Positions 6,674 through 14,927 of a DNA stretch of 43,728 bases are shown here, piece after piece. The number at the start of each line of letters is the position of its first letter. Position 1 is the stretch's first letter. This DNA is from JAJZMA01 sp021850405. GTDB taxonomy: Bacteria > Chloroflexota > Dormibacteria > Aeolococcales > Aeolococcaceae. Below the pieces are notes generated by a model that saw only the letters and a program-made list of their open reading frames with translations, was not told the DNA's origin and searched no databases. The stretch is from the NCBI GenBank assembly GCA_027365835.1, contig DAHXLU010000074.1, positions 1 to 43,728 of the forward strand. The letters run 5' to 3'. Position numbers and translations under genes: made by a program.

Positions 6674-8983
6674 ATGCGGCTGGAGGGTACGGTACTGGCT
6701 GGAACACCGATGACAGACATTCTGGAGGCGTATTCGAGGCTGAGGGTGGACTCCTGGCTTGCGATGGTGGCAGCGTCGCCATCCGGGCTTTCCTGGACGC
6801 CGCTTGGGGGGATAGAGAACAACGTCCACACAGTTGAGGTTTCAGCGGATCCGGCCCTTGCACTGGTTGAACGACCAGTCAACTCGATCGATGCGGTGCT
6901 GGATTTAAAGGCTCGTGAGCTTGGTGTAACAGCGCCCACTCCGAAAGCCGCAGCACAGTTGTTCTGGCCAGACCTGGGAGAAGGGGTGGCTCTGGAAGAC
7001 GCAAAGCGGATCGGGATACAGGTGGCACTTTTTGATTCGGGAGAGGCTTCCAGACCCACGATTGCCATCCTGGATCATGGAACAGGGCAGCATCCTGCGG
7101 ATTTCCCCACTACGCTACTCTCCCTCCTTGCTTCCAACAAGAAGACCAAGACCCATCAGATGGGGCTTTACAATGCTGGCGGTGCCGCTTCAGCACGCTT
7201 TGCCAACGCCACAGTGGTTGTCTCCCGCCTTGCCCCCCAGCTGCTTGCCGGTCGCGTCGACCAGGTAGGGGTAACTGTGATCCGGTATGACCCCCTCGAT
7301 CCAGATAGCTACCGGTCTGGCAGTTATGTGTATGCGGTGGCACGCGATGGTTCCATCCTGACCCTTCCTCCAGAGGATTTTCCTGGGGGTGGATACGGAA
7401 CCGTTGTGCTGCTGGTGGAGTATGAGCTGAGCCGCTACGTCGCTCCGGTGGACGCCGACCGTGGGAGTGTGGTCCAGCTGCTCAATGCAGCGCTGCCCGC
7501 ACCTGTGCTTCCAATGTGTGTTTCCGATTATCGCGGCAAGACAGGTGAGCTGCTTGCGAGAGAGCCGGTAACTGTTCTTGTGAACGGGATTGTGAGCCGG
7601 CTGGCAGACGTGGCGGTGTATGAGGAACAGCGCAATGTGCGGCTGTCGTCTTCGGTAGGGGCTATCACCGTGCGCTATTTTGTGATCCCGGAAGGGGCAG
7701 ATCCAGACAGGTTTGCAACCTCCGACCAGGGGTTGACGATTACCCTGAACGGCCAGCGGCAGATGGTGAGGGACCGCTTCTGGGTGAAGCGCATGCTGGA
7801 ACTGCCTTTTATTTTCCGCAGGCTTTTCATCTTTGTGGATGCTACCGGGCTTGGCAACGCTGCCCGGCGTGAGGTTTTTTCCTCAACCCGGGAGTCTGCG
7901 GCCGACACCCCTTCATTCAGGGAGCTGCAGGAGGCGGTGCTTGCCGAGCTGCGTGCGGACCAGAGGCTGGTTGAGCTGGATGAGGCAGCACGCACCGAGG
8001 TGCTCGCCAGTGCTACACGCAGTACTACCGCGCGGGTCAAGCGTCAGCTGGCAGGGCAGATAGGGGCATATGTCAAAGGTGGACTCGGGGGCACCAGTGG
8101 GGGTGCCCGGCGGGGATCTGCGGCTGCTCCTGGTGGGGAGCAGGTGCATCTCCCTGAAGACAGGCTGCAGGAGCCAGAGCTTCCTGAGGAGCTCGAGCTA
8201 CTCAATGACCCGGTCCGGGTGCGGCGTGGTGGGGTGGGGTCGGTGCGTCTCCTGGTAAAGGTCAGGGATGATTTTTTCCCGCAGGCCCAGGGCTCACTTT
8301 CAGTTGCGGCGGGCGCACCGCTGGCAGAGACTGTGCGCCTTCGCGCGGTTGGGCGGGTGCATGCTGGGAGGCTTCGGCTGACACTGGAGGCAGATCTGGA
8401 CTGCCCAGTAGGAACTGCGCCGCTCACAATATCCATTCATGTGCCCGATGCAGGCATCCACCTGCAGGTGGAAGGGACTGTTGAGGTGTATATGGATCCC
8501 GCAGACGAGCCGGACCCAAGAAGGGGAGGGGATCCGGACATAGAGGTGAGCTGGGTGGGAAGGGAAGCATGGCACTCCTTCGATCCGCCCTGGGACGGGT
8601 TTACAGTCGGCCAGTGCCTGGTGGAGCGAGGGGACCTTTTTGAGCCCGATCTGATTACCCGGGTGGAGTGGATCCTCAACTCAGCGTTTCTGCCCTACGA
8701 GCAGGTCCTGGAGCAGCGTCACATGGGGGAGGCCGCCCTGAAGCAGTTTCGGGAGCAGTATGAGTATCCGGTATTGTATGCGATGTTCTGCCAGGTGGTA
8801 GCTGAGCGTGCGGGCCTTAGCGGCGAGGCTAGCCCGGAAGTAAAGGGGGAAGATTCTTCTGGTACAGGAGGTAGCGCAGCCAGTCCCCTCGCTGTGAGAG
8901 CCGAGCTGATGCGGATGGCGATTGCCGTGCTGATGGCGCTGGAGCCTGGCCTTGCTGTCTCCAGCATTGCAGCACCTGGTTGA
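6674..8983 (+). CDS. Large GHKL (Bergerat-fold) ATPase of unknown function
   Basis: A 769-residue protein. Residues ~50-200 carry all three nucleotide-binding boxes of the GHKL superfamily (Hsp90, MutL, gyrase B, histidine kinases). They are ERPVNSIDA (E66-x3-N70, the N box), DHGTG (134-138, the G1 box) and MGLYNAGGAA (163-172, a G2-like box). Residues ~200-400 look like a transducer region, with a helical stretch to ~470. A Gly-rich low-complexity linker follows at ~475-500, then a beta-sandwich-like part (~520-650) and a helical C-terminus. No histidine kinase H box, toprim or HNH motif is visible. ATG 6710 (MTDILEAY) is an alternative start. It stands alone, divergent from an MFS gene. I do not recognise its family; sacsin/MORC-like or defence-related ATPases are the nearest ideas. 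Confidence 0.75.
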   Translation: MRLEGTVLAGTPMTDILEAYSRLRVDSWLAMVAASPSGLSWTPLGGIENNVHTVEVSADPALALVERPVNSIDAVLDLKARELGVTAPTPKAAAQLFWPDLGEGVALEDAKRIGIQVALFDSGEASRPTIAILDHGTGQHPADFPTTLLSLLASNKKTKTHQMGLYNAGGAASARFANATVVVSRLAPQLLAGRVDQVGVTVIRYDPLDPDSYRSGSYVYAVARDGSILTLPPEDFPGGGYGTVVLLVEYELSRYVAPVDADRGSVVQLLNAALPAPVLPMCVSDYRGKTGELLAREPVTVLVNGIVSRLADVAVYEEQRNVRLSSSVGAITVRYFVIPEGADPDRFATSDQGLTITLNGQRQMVRDRFWVKRMLELPFIFRRLFIFVDATGLGNAARREVFSSTRESAADTPSFRELQEAVLAELRADQRLVELDEAARTEVLASATRSTTARVKRQLAGQIGAYVKGGLGGTSGGARRGSAAAPGGEQVHLPEDRLQEPELPEELELLNDPVRVRRGGVGSVRLLVKVRDDFFPQAQGSLSVAAGAPLAETVRLRAVGRVHAGRLRLTLEADLDCPVGTAPLTISIHVPDAGIHLQVEGTVEVYMDPADEPDPRRGGDPDIEVSWVGREAWHSFDPPWDGFTVGQCLVERGDLFEPDLITRVEWILNSAFLPYEQVLEQRHMGEAALKQFREQYEYPVLYAMFCQVVAERAGLSGEASPEVKGEDSSGTGGSAASPLAVRAELMRMAIAVLMALEPGLAVSSIAAPG

Positions 8984-9120
8984 GCGCAGCTGGCCCAGTT
9001 AGCTGGAGCGGCGCACTGAAAAGTGGCACGCAACAGCCAGTAGGGGCGTCGGGCCCGTCAGGCAGGAGAGATTATTCCCTGGCATTGACATCTCTGCAGA
9101 TGTCAGTTTCCTGGAGGAAC

Positions 9121-9318
9121 CTAAAGGCCTATCTGTCTTGAGTCCTTGTGCGTGGCAGTGCGCTCAGGGCGGTGAATCCGGGCAGCCAGCGCCTGTGCCT
9201 GCCTTCTGATTCCTGCGCCGTCAACAACCATCCTGGTTTCCCTCATCCGGTCGCGGCGGCGGTCGCGCTCGGCTTCGCTGGGGCTGATCTCGTCGATCTC
9301 GGGCAGCTTCATAACCAT
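9121..9318 (-). CDS. Small hypothetical protein (65 aa)
   Basis: The frame opens MVMKLPEIDEISPSEAERDR and is rich in Arg and Glu with a charged helix (residues ~10-30). Codons in the first half have G or C in the third position, as in neighbouring genes. GGAG lies nine bases before the ATG. The second half looks less protein-like. No family is recognised. It could be a small DNA-binding or regulatory protein, or a decayed remnant in this gene-poor stretch. Confidence 0.35.
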   Translation of the reverse strand: MVMKLPEIDEISPSEAERDRRRDRMRETRMVVDGAGIRRQAQALAARIHRPERTATHKDSRQIGL

Positions 9319-9506
9319 CTAAATTTACTCCAGCATGGGGGGCAATGTCATTACTTTTCTGTAACTATGCTCCCTGAAAAATGCCATTTTCCCTGTGGCA
9401 GGAATGACGTTTCATCATGCGCCAGGCCTTGCAGTGGAAGGTAGGATCCCACTGTCCGACAGAGATGCATGCGCGGTTTCAAGGGGAGGACAGGATGGGG
9501 AGGGCG

Positions 9507-9578
9507 AGCCGGCGGTCAGGATCGAACTGACGACCGTCGGTTTACAAAACCGATGCTCTACCACTGAGCCACGCCGGC
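9507..9578 (-). tRNA. tRNA-Thr (anticodon UGU)
   Basis: Read on the minus strand, all arms of a cloverleaf form. The acceptor is GCCGGCG with CGCCGGC, the D arm GCTC/GAGC, and the anticodon stem TCGGT/ACCGA around the loop TTTGTAA (anticodon TGT). The variable loop has 5 bases, and the T arm is GTCAG-TTCGATC-CTGAC. Length is 72 bases with discriminator T. CCA is not encoded. The UGU anticodon reads ACA and other ACN codons. Confidence 0.96.
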
Positions 9579-9712
9579 ATAGTGCGAGATTAGCATGCCT
9601 GACACTGGACGGGGATATAACTTCGTGCCGGGAAACTGCCCCGGCGCGCCGTGTGGTGTGGGGATGATATCTGGCATGGGCCCTGTGCATGACACGTACG
9701 GGACAGGCACGG

Positions 9713-9786
9713 GATGGAGTTGACCCCGTTTTTGAGACAAACCTGAATGTCCGCTGTTGATAATGTGGAAACTGTGTCTGGTCGGC
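9713..9786 (+). repeat. Left inverted-repeat arm
   Basis: A 74-base arm starting GATGGAGTTGACCCC and ending GTGTCTGGTCGGC. It pairs with 10056-10128. Identity stops sharply at both sides. Confidence 0.9.
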
Positions 9787-9892
9787 TATCCGGGCCACTG
9801 TGAAGTACGTACGCTGGTACAACAGCGAGCGGTTGCACTCCACACTTGGCTATATGAGCCCTGACGCCTTTGAAGCGCAGGCGGCGGCATGA
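9770..9892 (+). pseudogene. IS3-family transposase (orfB), C-terminal remnant
   Basis: The frame reads SAIRATVKYVRWYNSERLHS, then TLGYMSPDAFEAQAAA and TGA at 9890-9892. The 'YxxWYNxxRLHSxLGYxxPxxFE' tail is diagnostic of the integrase-core end of IS3-family OrfB, where it follows the catalytic Glu. Everything upstream, including the catalytic Asp residues, is missing. The frame runs back into the left inverted repeat instead. It has no start codon of its own and is non-functional. Confidence 0.85.
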
Positions 9893-10055
9893 CGCCCACA
9901 ATAAGCTCCAATGCGGTCAAAACTGACATGCAGCTCGCACAACGCGCCCCTGTGCGCGCCTACAAGCCCCGAAAGGAGGGGCCCATGATATCTGATACAT
10001 CGGGATATGCTTCGTTCGGCAGCACCTCCCAGAACCGCTCGCGGCCCGTGCTCAT

Positions 10056-10128
10056 GCCGACCAGACACAGTTTCCACATTATCAACAGCGGACATTCAGG
10101 TTTGTCTCAAAACGGGGTCAACTCCATC
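10056..10128 (-). repeat. Right inverted-repeat arm
   Basis: A 73-base arm, the reverse complement of 9713-9786 with one base missing in an A-run. It ends GGGGTCAACTCCATC. Confidence 0.9.
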
Positions 10129-10711
10129 TCTGCATCGTCCGTGTTACGTCCGTTCGCAAGCCGTAAAACTATGCCATGAGAACTAGAGCCACCCAACAGA
10201 GCCCCGCTAGTTTGCCCGGCAACCAGGGCTGGCCCGGTTCCGCTCCGGAGCTATCTGCCTCCGGCCGGTGGTGCCCCGGTCTCTGGGACCTCTCTCTCTG
10301 CCACTCACCACGAAGTGCAGGAAGGCAAGTACCAGGGGCCGGGTCGCACCTGGTCACTGACCCATCAGGGTGGGAGGGGTGAGCGCATGATGGAGCGACT
10401 CCACCGGGGCATCCCTCATCGGGCAGAGCTTGCTACCGACCGGTCAGCGTCGGTGGCACAGTCCATGATGGGGGCACTCAGCAACAGTGTGCGCCAATCC
10501 GCAATCCGCCCGGGGAAGCCTGACCCAGCTGGCGCTACCCCTGGCACGCTGCCCGCCACTGGCAAAGGAGTCGAAATCATGACCCTCGGAATAAAGATCG
10601 GCCCGCTGGTCCAGAATCTAAACCCGCAGCCGCGACAGCTTTAGGCCCAGCCCCTTCTGCCGCAACCAGCTCCGGCAGACATAGCCCAGAAAAAATTGGC
10701 AAAAGCCTGTG
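10129..10711. other. Intergenic, 583 bp, one weak frame
   Basis: No recognisable gene. A plus-strand frame from ATG 10387 (MMERLHRGIPHRAELATDRS, 86 residues to about 10644) is preceded by GGGAGGGG at suitable spacing. It has no motif and unremarkable codon use, so I do not call it. The stretch lies between the IS3 remnant and the end of the lipoprotein gene and may be decayed sequence. Confidence 0.35.
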
Positions 10712-12001
10712 TCATCCCGCAGGCAGAATGGCATCCAGTGTGCCCCAGGCTGCGGGAAACCTTCTGGACGTGCCAGCCAGAGGGCTGGCTATCACACCCT
10801 GTCCTGGCCCAAAAACGCCAGGTGTGGCGGCCTCTTCCAGCCGGTACACAAAGCTGGTTGCGGACACCCACCCTACTGCCCCAACCTGAGTTGCCTGGGC
10901 AGAGCCCACGCGATAGTCATGCACCAGCGCCCCGGTCCGGGAGGAGTACACTGCAATACCAGCGTAGCCAACCGCAGACAAACTCACACTGTCACCGTAG
11001 ACTGATAGGTAGCTGCCACCAGGCGAGAACTGGCATCCCACTGTCCCCTGCGCTGGCACGTACGGGACAGCATCCACAGTTACGCTGTTACCAGATGGAA
11101 GCTGTACCAGAATAAGGTTCCAGCGCTGCACTCCAGCAACCACCTGCCAGGTTTCGACCAGCCCAAGCTGCCGCCCATCCGGTGAGATGGCCGCGGTAAC
11201 CGGAACGGTATTCACTGAAAACAGCTCCTGCACCCCACCTGCGCCCTGGATGGCCACCGAAAAAAAGGCGGCACCGACCGGAACCGCATGCCCTGCAAAG
11301 GTCGCCCCCTGAACCTCGACATACGCGCGGGTTCCAGAAGCAGAAACACCCAGCAACTGCAGGAACGGCACTGGCGCACTGCTGCTACTCCCTGCCGTGC
11401 GCAGGGCCACAGCCTCGCCAAGCTCAGTCTCCTTGCCACTTGCCATATCCAGGACAACCAGGTCTGCTGCTGGTGCTGGCCCATCTCCCAGGGTGTTCTG
11501 CTGCACTCCCAGCAGCGCTCCAGAAGGCAGGATGACAGGCTCCCCATTGGCAAGCCCATTGGTCTCACTGGCTAGCAGCTGGCTGGCAGCAGCACTGGCT
11601 ACCGCCACACCTCCGCTCCTGTTCAGCACAGCGTAGTGGCTTCCAGAGACTACCAGGAGTCCGGCAGCAGCAGGTGCAACACCTGGCACTGGCTGATACG
11701 GCACTACAACCGTGCCGGTAACTGTTCCAGCTGCCGTTGCAATCGTGTAGGTAAAACCAGTCGCACCAGCTGTCGAGGGGTGGTCAAACACAAGGGTAGC
11801 GCCTGCAGTCCCCTTGGCCGGGGGCGCAACAGAATGTCCCGGATGTCCCTGCGTCCCGGGGGAAGGCGATGGTGATGCGTTTACGGCTGCACCACAGGAA
11901 GAACATGCCATAGCGACAACCAGGGCGATGCCAGCAATGCGCGCCCGGATTACAGCTCTGTGCAGCTCCTTGCCCAAAAATCCCAACCTCCACAACCTCA
12001 C
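10712..12001 (-). CDS. Putative lipoprotein with beta-propeller-like repeats
   Basis: A 429-residue protein. A basic N-terminus and a hydrophobic stretch (IAGIALVVAMAC) end at a cysteine that fits a loose lipobox, so it is probably lipid-anchored outside the membrane. A short Ser/Pro-rich linker (ASPSPSPGTQGHPG) follows. The rest is beta-rich with recurring pieces such as VTAAISPDGRQLGLVE and CQFSPGGSYLSVY, typical of TolB/WD40-like propeller blades. No enzyme motif is seen. The GTG start at 12001 is the longest choice; a TTG at 11977 follows a GGAGG better. It lies downstream of the MFS gene on the same strand after a 228-base gap. Confidence 0.7.
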   Translation of the reverse strand: MRLWRLGFLGKELHRAVIRARIAGIALVVAMACSSCGAAVNASPSPSPGTQGHPGHSVAPPAKGTAGATLVFDHPSTAGATGFTYTIATAAGTVTGTVVVPYQPVPGVAPAAAGLLVVSGSHYAVLNRSGGVAVASAAASQLLASETNGLANGEPVILPSGALLGVQQNTLGDGPAPAADLVVLDMASGKETELGEAVALRTAGSSSSAPVPFLQLLGVSASGTRAYVEVQGATFAGHAVPVGAAFFSVAIQGAGGVQELFSVNTVPVTAAISPDGRQLGLVETWQVVAGVQRWNLILVQLPSGNSVTVDAVPYVPAQGTVGCQFSPGGSYLSVYGDSVSLSAVGYAGIAVYSSRTGALVHDYRVGSAQATQVGAVGWVSATSFVYRLEEAATPGVFGPGQGVIASPLAGTSRRFPAAWGTLDAILPAG

Positions 12002-12229
12002 TGCGAAACCGGCCTCAAAGAATCACACAAAAACAAAGTGCAGCTGGTGTGACTATACCCTGCACCCGGCTAGAGTGGTTCGCATCCGGGCCAGGACGAT
12101 ACACTGACAGGACTGCCCATACACACCGCCCGCAACCCGCCGCCAGGCTCACCCGGAGTCCAGTGAAAACCGCACCGATGGCGATCCCTGGTTAACTATT
12201 CGCCCCATGCAGCTACTGCCGCAGCTGGC

Positions 12230-13627
12230 TCAGCCGGGAACGCTCGGGGCCATCTTTCTGGGATTGGCCCTTCCCTCGGGAATAAACGCAATCACCAGGC
12301 TACCTATAACCATCCATGCAGCAAAGACAGCGAAAATGAGCGGATATCCAGCTGGGAGGGCAAACACCTTTCCATGTGCATCCCCAAAGTCAAGCAAAAA
12401 ACCACCGGCAAAGCGGGCGACAATGCCTGACCCCGCGGTGGCCACATTTGAAAACGCCATAAACAGGGCAGCCTTTTCCGCAGGGACATAGTCCATGAGA
12501 AAGACCCAGTCCACCGAAAGGAATGCGCCAAACCCAAGGCCAATAAAAAGCCCCATAAAGGCTGCCTGGGCTGCAAAATCCGGCACATGCAGAATGCGCG
12601 CTGCCGGGTCCAGAAGAAATGCGGGAATCATCAGCACCGAATGGCTAAAGATAAGCCCAATGTTGCCAGCAGCACTCACAAGACCACTCGCAACAATCAT
12701 GGGTCGGCGCCCGGTTATATCCGAAAGCCTGGCTGCGGGCCAGGTTACAAGCAGTGCCACAAAGACCACCAGTCCGACCAGCGTGTAGGTGGAGGATATC
12801 GCCCGGGAAGCATCATGCGGAAAGAAAGCGTCAGTGAAAAAGAAAAGGGTAAAGCTCTGTATTCCTACAATCCCCATGAGAATAAATAGGCGCGAAAGGG
12901 TAAGGAGAAAGAACGGACGGTTTCTGAGTGGTATAAAGAAATCGGAGGCAGGACTACGCTTTTCCCTGCGCTCCATATGCTGTGGCTCACGTATCCATGC
13001 CGCTGTAATCACAAGCCCTATCACCAGCACCGCACCACAGGTAAAGAGCGATGCACCCACGCCTGCCTTGCCCAGCACAATGCCAGCTACCACAGTCCCA
13101 GTCAGGATGCCGACCAGATTGGCAACGCCATAGTAGCCTGATGCCTGTGCCCGCTCATCCTCTGGCACCACATCTGGCAGCAACCCCTGGTAGGGAGCCT
13201 GGGCGCTGTTGGAGGAAGCCTGCAGCAGCAGATAGGCCACAGCAAGCCACCAGAACGCACCTGCCAGTGCCATGAAGAAGAGAAACACAAGATCAGAGGC
13301 AGTTCCCACAAACATGAATGGATACCGCCGCCCGTACCTGGAAGAAAAGCCGTCAGACCACATCCCACACAGCGGCTGCCAGATCACAGCAAGCAGGGTC
13401 CCGATTCCCTCAAGGACACTTAGCGCCAGCCCCTGGTGCGCCACCCCCACGAACCGCTCGATCAGGAACGGAATGACCAGCGTGCCTAGCGCCTGCCACA
13501 GGTAGCCTATAGACACCCAGTAGGCAGAAAGCGCTATAAGCCGCGCCTGTCCCAGATGCCTCACAGATGAATCACCATCCTGCGTGAGCCTCCTGCCAGC
13601 ACCGGCCGCAAGGGAAGAGTCACTCAT
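12230..13627 (-). CDS. MFS transporter, sugar/GPH-SLC45-like
   Basis: A 465-residue membrane protein with about 12 hydrophobic segments. The loop after segment 2 reads QPLCGMWSDGFSSRYGRRYP, close to the P-x-x-G-x-x-S-D...GRR-P motif of sucrose/SLC45-type and related sugar porters. A second copy, ARLSDITGRRP, opens the second half, and QAPYQGLLPDVVP matches the Q-x-P-Y-x-G-L-L-P-D motif of these porters. The frame stays open upstream to a TTG, but ATG 13627 is the sensible start. Neighbouring phosphofructokinase fits sugar metabolism, though the genes are separated by 140 bases. The substrate is inferred only from the family. Confidence 0.88.
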   Translation of the reverse strand: MSDSSLAAGAGRRLTQDGDSSVRHLGQARLIALSAYWVSIGYLWQALGTLVIPFLIERFVGVAHQGLALSVLEGIGTLLAVIWQPLCGMWSDGFSSRYGRRYPFMFVGTASDLVFLFFMALAGAFWWLAVAYLLLQASSNSAQAPYQGLLPDVVPEDERAQASGYYGVANLVGILTGTVVAGIVLGKAGVGASLFTCGAVLVIGLVITAAWIREPQHMERREKRSPASDFFIPLRNRPFFLLTLSRLFILMGIVGIQSFTLFFFTDAFFPHDASRAISSTYTLVGLVVFVALLVTWPAARLSDITGRRPMIVASGLVSAAGNIGLIFSHSVLMIPAFLLDPAARILHVPDFAAQAAFMGLFIGLGFGAFLSVDWVFLMDYVPAEKAALFMAFSNVATAGSGIVARFAGGFLLDFGDAHGKVFALPAGYPLIFAVFAAWMVIGSLVIAFIPEGRANPRKMAPSVPG

Positions 13628-13767
13628 GGAAGTTTTTCCCACTCCCTGCAGGAAAGTACCCTGCAAACATCAGTGGAAAGACGGGATCTGGCAAAGAGTG
13701 TCCTCCACGAGTGGGCGCGGAAAGCAGTGGTCCCGTATCTGCGCTGCGGCCTCCGGTGGCAGCGCCC

Positions 13768-14787
13768 TCAAAAAAAGGTCGCTGCAAGATCGTAAAGCTC
13801 CCTTGGCACCCGACGTTGCTCTGCCACCACATCACTGATGGCGGCGGTCTCAACCGTTCCACATCGAACTACACCCATGCGGCCCCACTCTTGCCTTCGA
13901 ATGAGATCGTACGCATACGCACCCACCCGCGTAGCCCATATGCGATCAAAGGCAGTCGGGGAGCCACCCCTCTGGGTGTGCCCAAGAACAGTGGCCCGTG
14001 TTTCGTTGCCAGTCTCCTGCTCAATTAGGTCTGCCAGACGTTCACCTACCCCCCGCCGCGAGAGCTGCGCATGCCCAAAAGCGTCGGTGCGCACTGGTGT
14101 TTCTGCTACCCCTGCCAGGTCCACTCCCTCAGCTACCACGATGATGCTGAAATCCCTGCCACCACTACGCCTCCTCTCCAGGTGCTGCATGACTGCCTCA
14201 AGGGTTGCCGGAAACTCAGGAATAGCAATAAAATCTGCTCCCCCAGCAAGCCCACCCTCCACTGCAACCCAGCCCGTATCACGTCCCATTACCTCAACCA
14301 CCATCACACGATGGTGCGAGGCGGCCGTGGTATGCAGGCGATCCAGCGCTTCAGTGACAATATGCACGGCGCTGTCAAACCCAATGCAGTACTCAGTAAC
14401 CGAGAGATCATTATCCATCGTCTTGGGGACACCGACCACCGGCACCCCGGCTTCACCCAGCCAGGCAGCGACCCCAAGGGTGTCATCTCCCCCTATCGCC
14501 ACCAGCGCGTCAATGCTGGCAGATTCAAGATTGGACCTGACCAGCTCAAGCCCACCCTCCACCTTCCTTGGATTGACGCGGGAACTCCCCAGCATAGTCC
14601 CTCCCAACTGGATGATTCCAGACACCGCCCGCCGCTCAATCTCAAAAAAATCGCCACTGCCGGTAAGGCCCGCCCATCCGTTACGGATACCGATAACCGT
14701 GTCGCCGCTTGCCAGTGCCGGACGAACAACCGCGCGTATGGCAGCATTGAGACCTGGCGCATCCCCCCCCCCCAGTAAGAATCCCAA
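13768..14787 (-). CDS. pfkA: 6-phosphofructokinase, probably PPi-dependent; frame problem at the start
   Basis: A 339-residue PfkA-family enzyme that phosphorylates fructose 6-phosphate in glycolysis. GGGDAPGLNAAIR is the first phosphate loop. GGDDT (99-103) and PKTMDNDL (121-128) flank the catalytic Asp125, and MGRDTGWVA, AEGVD and LGHTQRGG are further substrate loops. Asp and Lys replace the two glycines of E. coli ATP-PFK (Gly104, Gly124). This pairing is known from pyrophosphate-dependent enzymes. The normal N-terminus would be RIGILTGGGDAPG from TTG 14794, just after AGGAGGAG. With 11 G's, that start is one base out of frame, so only a TTG at 14787 (GFLLGGGDAPG) reads into the gene. A sequencing error of one G, or real slippage, would explain it. 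Confidence 0.9.
   Translation of the reverse strand: MGFLLGGGDAPGLNAAIRAVVRPALASGDTVIGIRNGWAGLTGSGDFFEIERRAVSGIIQLGGTMLGSSRVNPRKVEGGLELVRSNLESASIDALVAIGGDDTLGVAAWLGEAGVPVVGVPKTMDNDLSVTEYCIGFDSAVHIVTEALDRLHTTAASHHRVMVVEVMGRDTGWVAVEGGLAGGADFIAIPEFPATLEAVMQHLERRRSGGRDFSIIVVAEGVDLAGVAETPVRTDAFGHAQLSRRGVGERLADLIEQETGNETRATVLGHTQRGGSPTAFDRIWATRVGAYAYDLIRRQEWGRMGVVRCGTVETAAISDVVAEQRRVPRELYDLAATFF
14763..14773 (-). repeat. Homopolymer tract of 11 G (C on plus strand)
   Basis: Eleven C's on the plus strand encode the Gly-Gly-Gly of the first phosphofructokinase loop. Ten would place the ideal start (TTG 14794 with AGGAGGAG) in frame with the enzyme; eleven does not. Long G tracts at a 5' coding end are prone to polymerase slippage and to sequencing error. 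Confidence 0.9.
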
Positions 14788-14796
14788 TCCTCAAAA

Positions 14797-14804
14797 CTCC
14801 TCCT
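14797..14804 (-). promoter_or_regulatory. Strong Shine-Dalgarno of phosphofructokinase
   Basis: AGGAGGAG on the minus strand. It serves TTG 14794 (short spacing) or TTG 14787 (about 9-11 bases). It therefore does not settle which of the two frames is used, but supports initiation close to the G tract. Confidence 0.7.
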
Positions 14805-14927
14805 TTGTCTTATTCCATCTCTTGGCCCTGCACTGCATTCCACTAAGCACCTGCCCGGGCCACAGGCCCCCAAATGAACAAACCACCCGACCTGGGCTCA
14901 TCCCTACTGCCGGGGCCAATCTGCCTG

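Larger units (their letters stand above)
9713..10128. mobile_element. 416-bp element with 73/74-bp terminal inverted repeats, IS3 remnant inside
   Basis: The arms 9713-9786 and 10056-10128 are exact reverse complements except for one base in a T/A run (five against four). Inside the arms the ends read TGACCCCGTTT and AAACGGGGTCA, typical of IS3-type TG...CA termini. The interior holds the last codons of an IS3-family orfB. This looks like an internally deleted, MITE-like derivative that cannot move without a helper transposase. No target duplication is seen just outside the arms. Confidence 0.75.

Noticed and set aside
9415..9843. 142-residue minus-strand frame
   Set aside because: Runs through tRNA-Thr and the inverted-repeat arm; shadow of RNA and repeat sequence.
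10387..10644. 86-residue plus-strand frame with a G-rich leader
   Set aside because: A plausible ribosome site alone; composition and lack of motifs do not support a gene.
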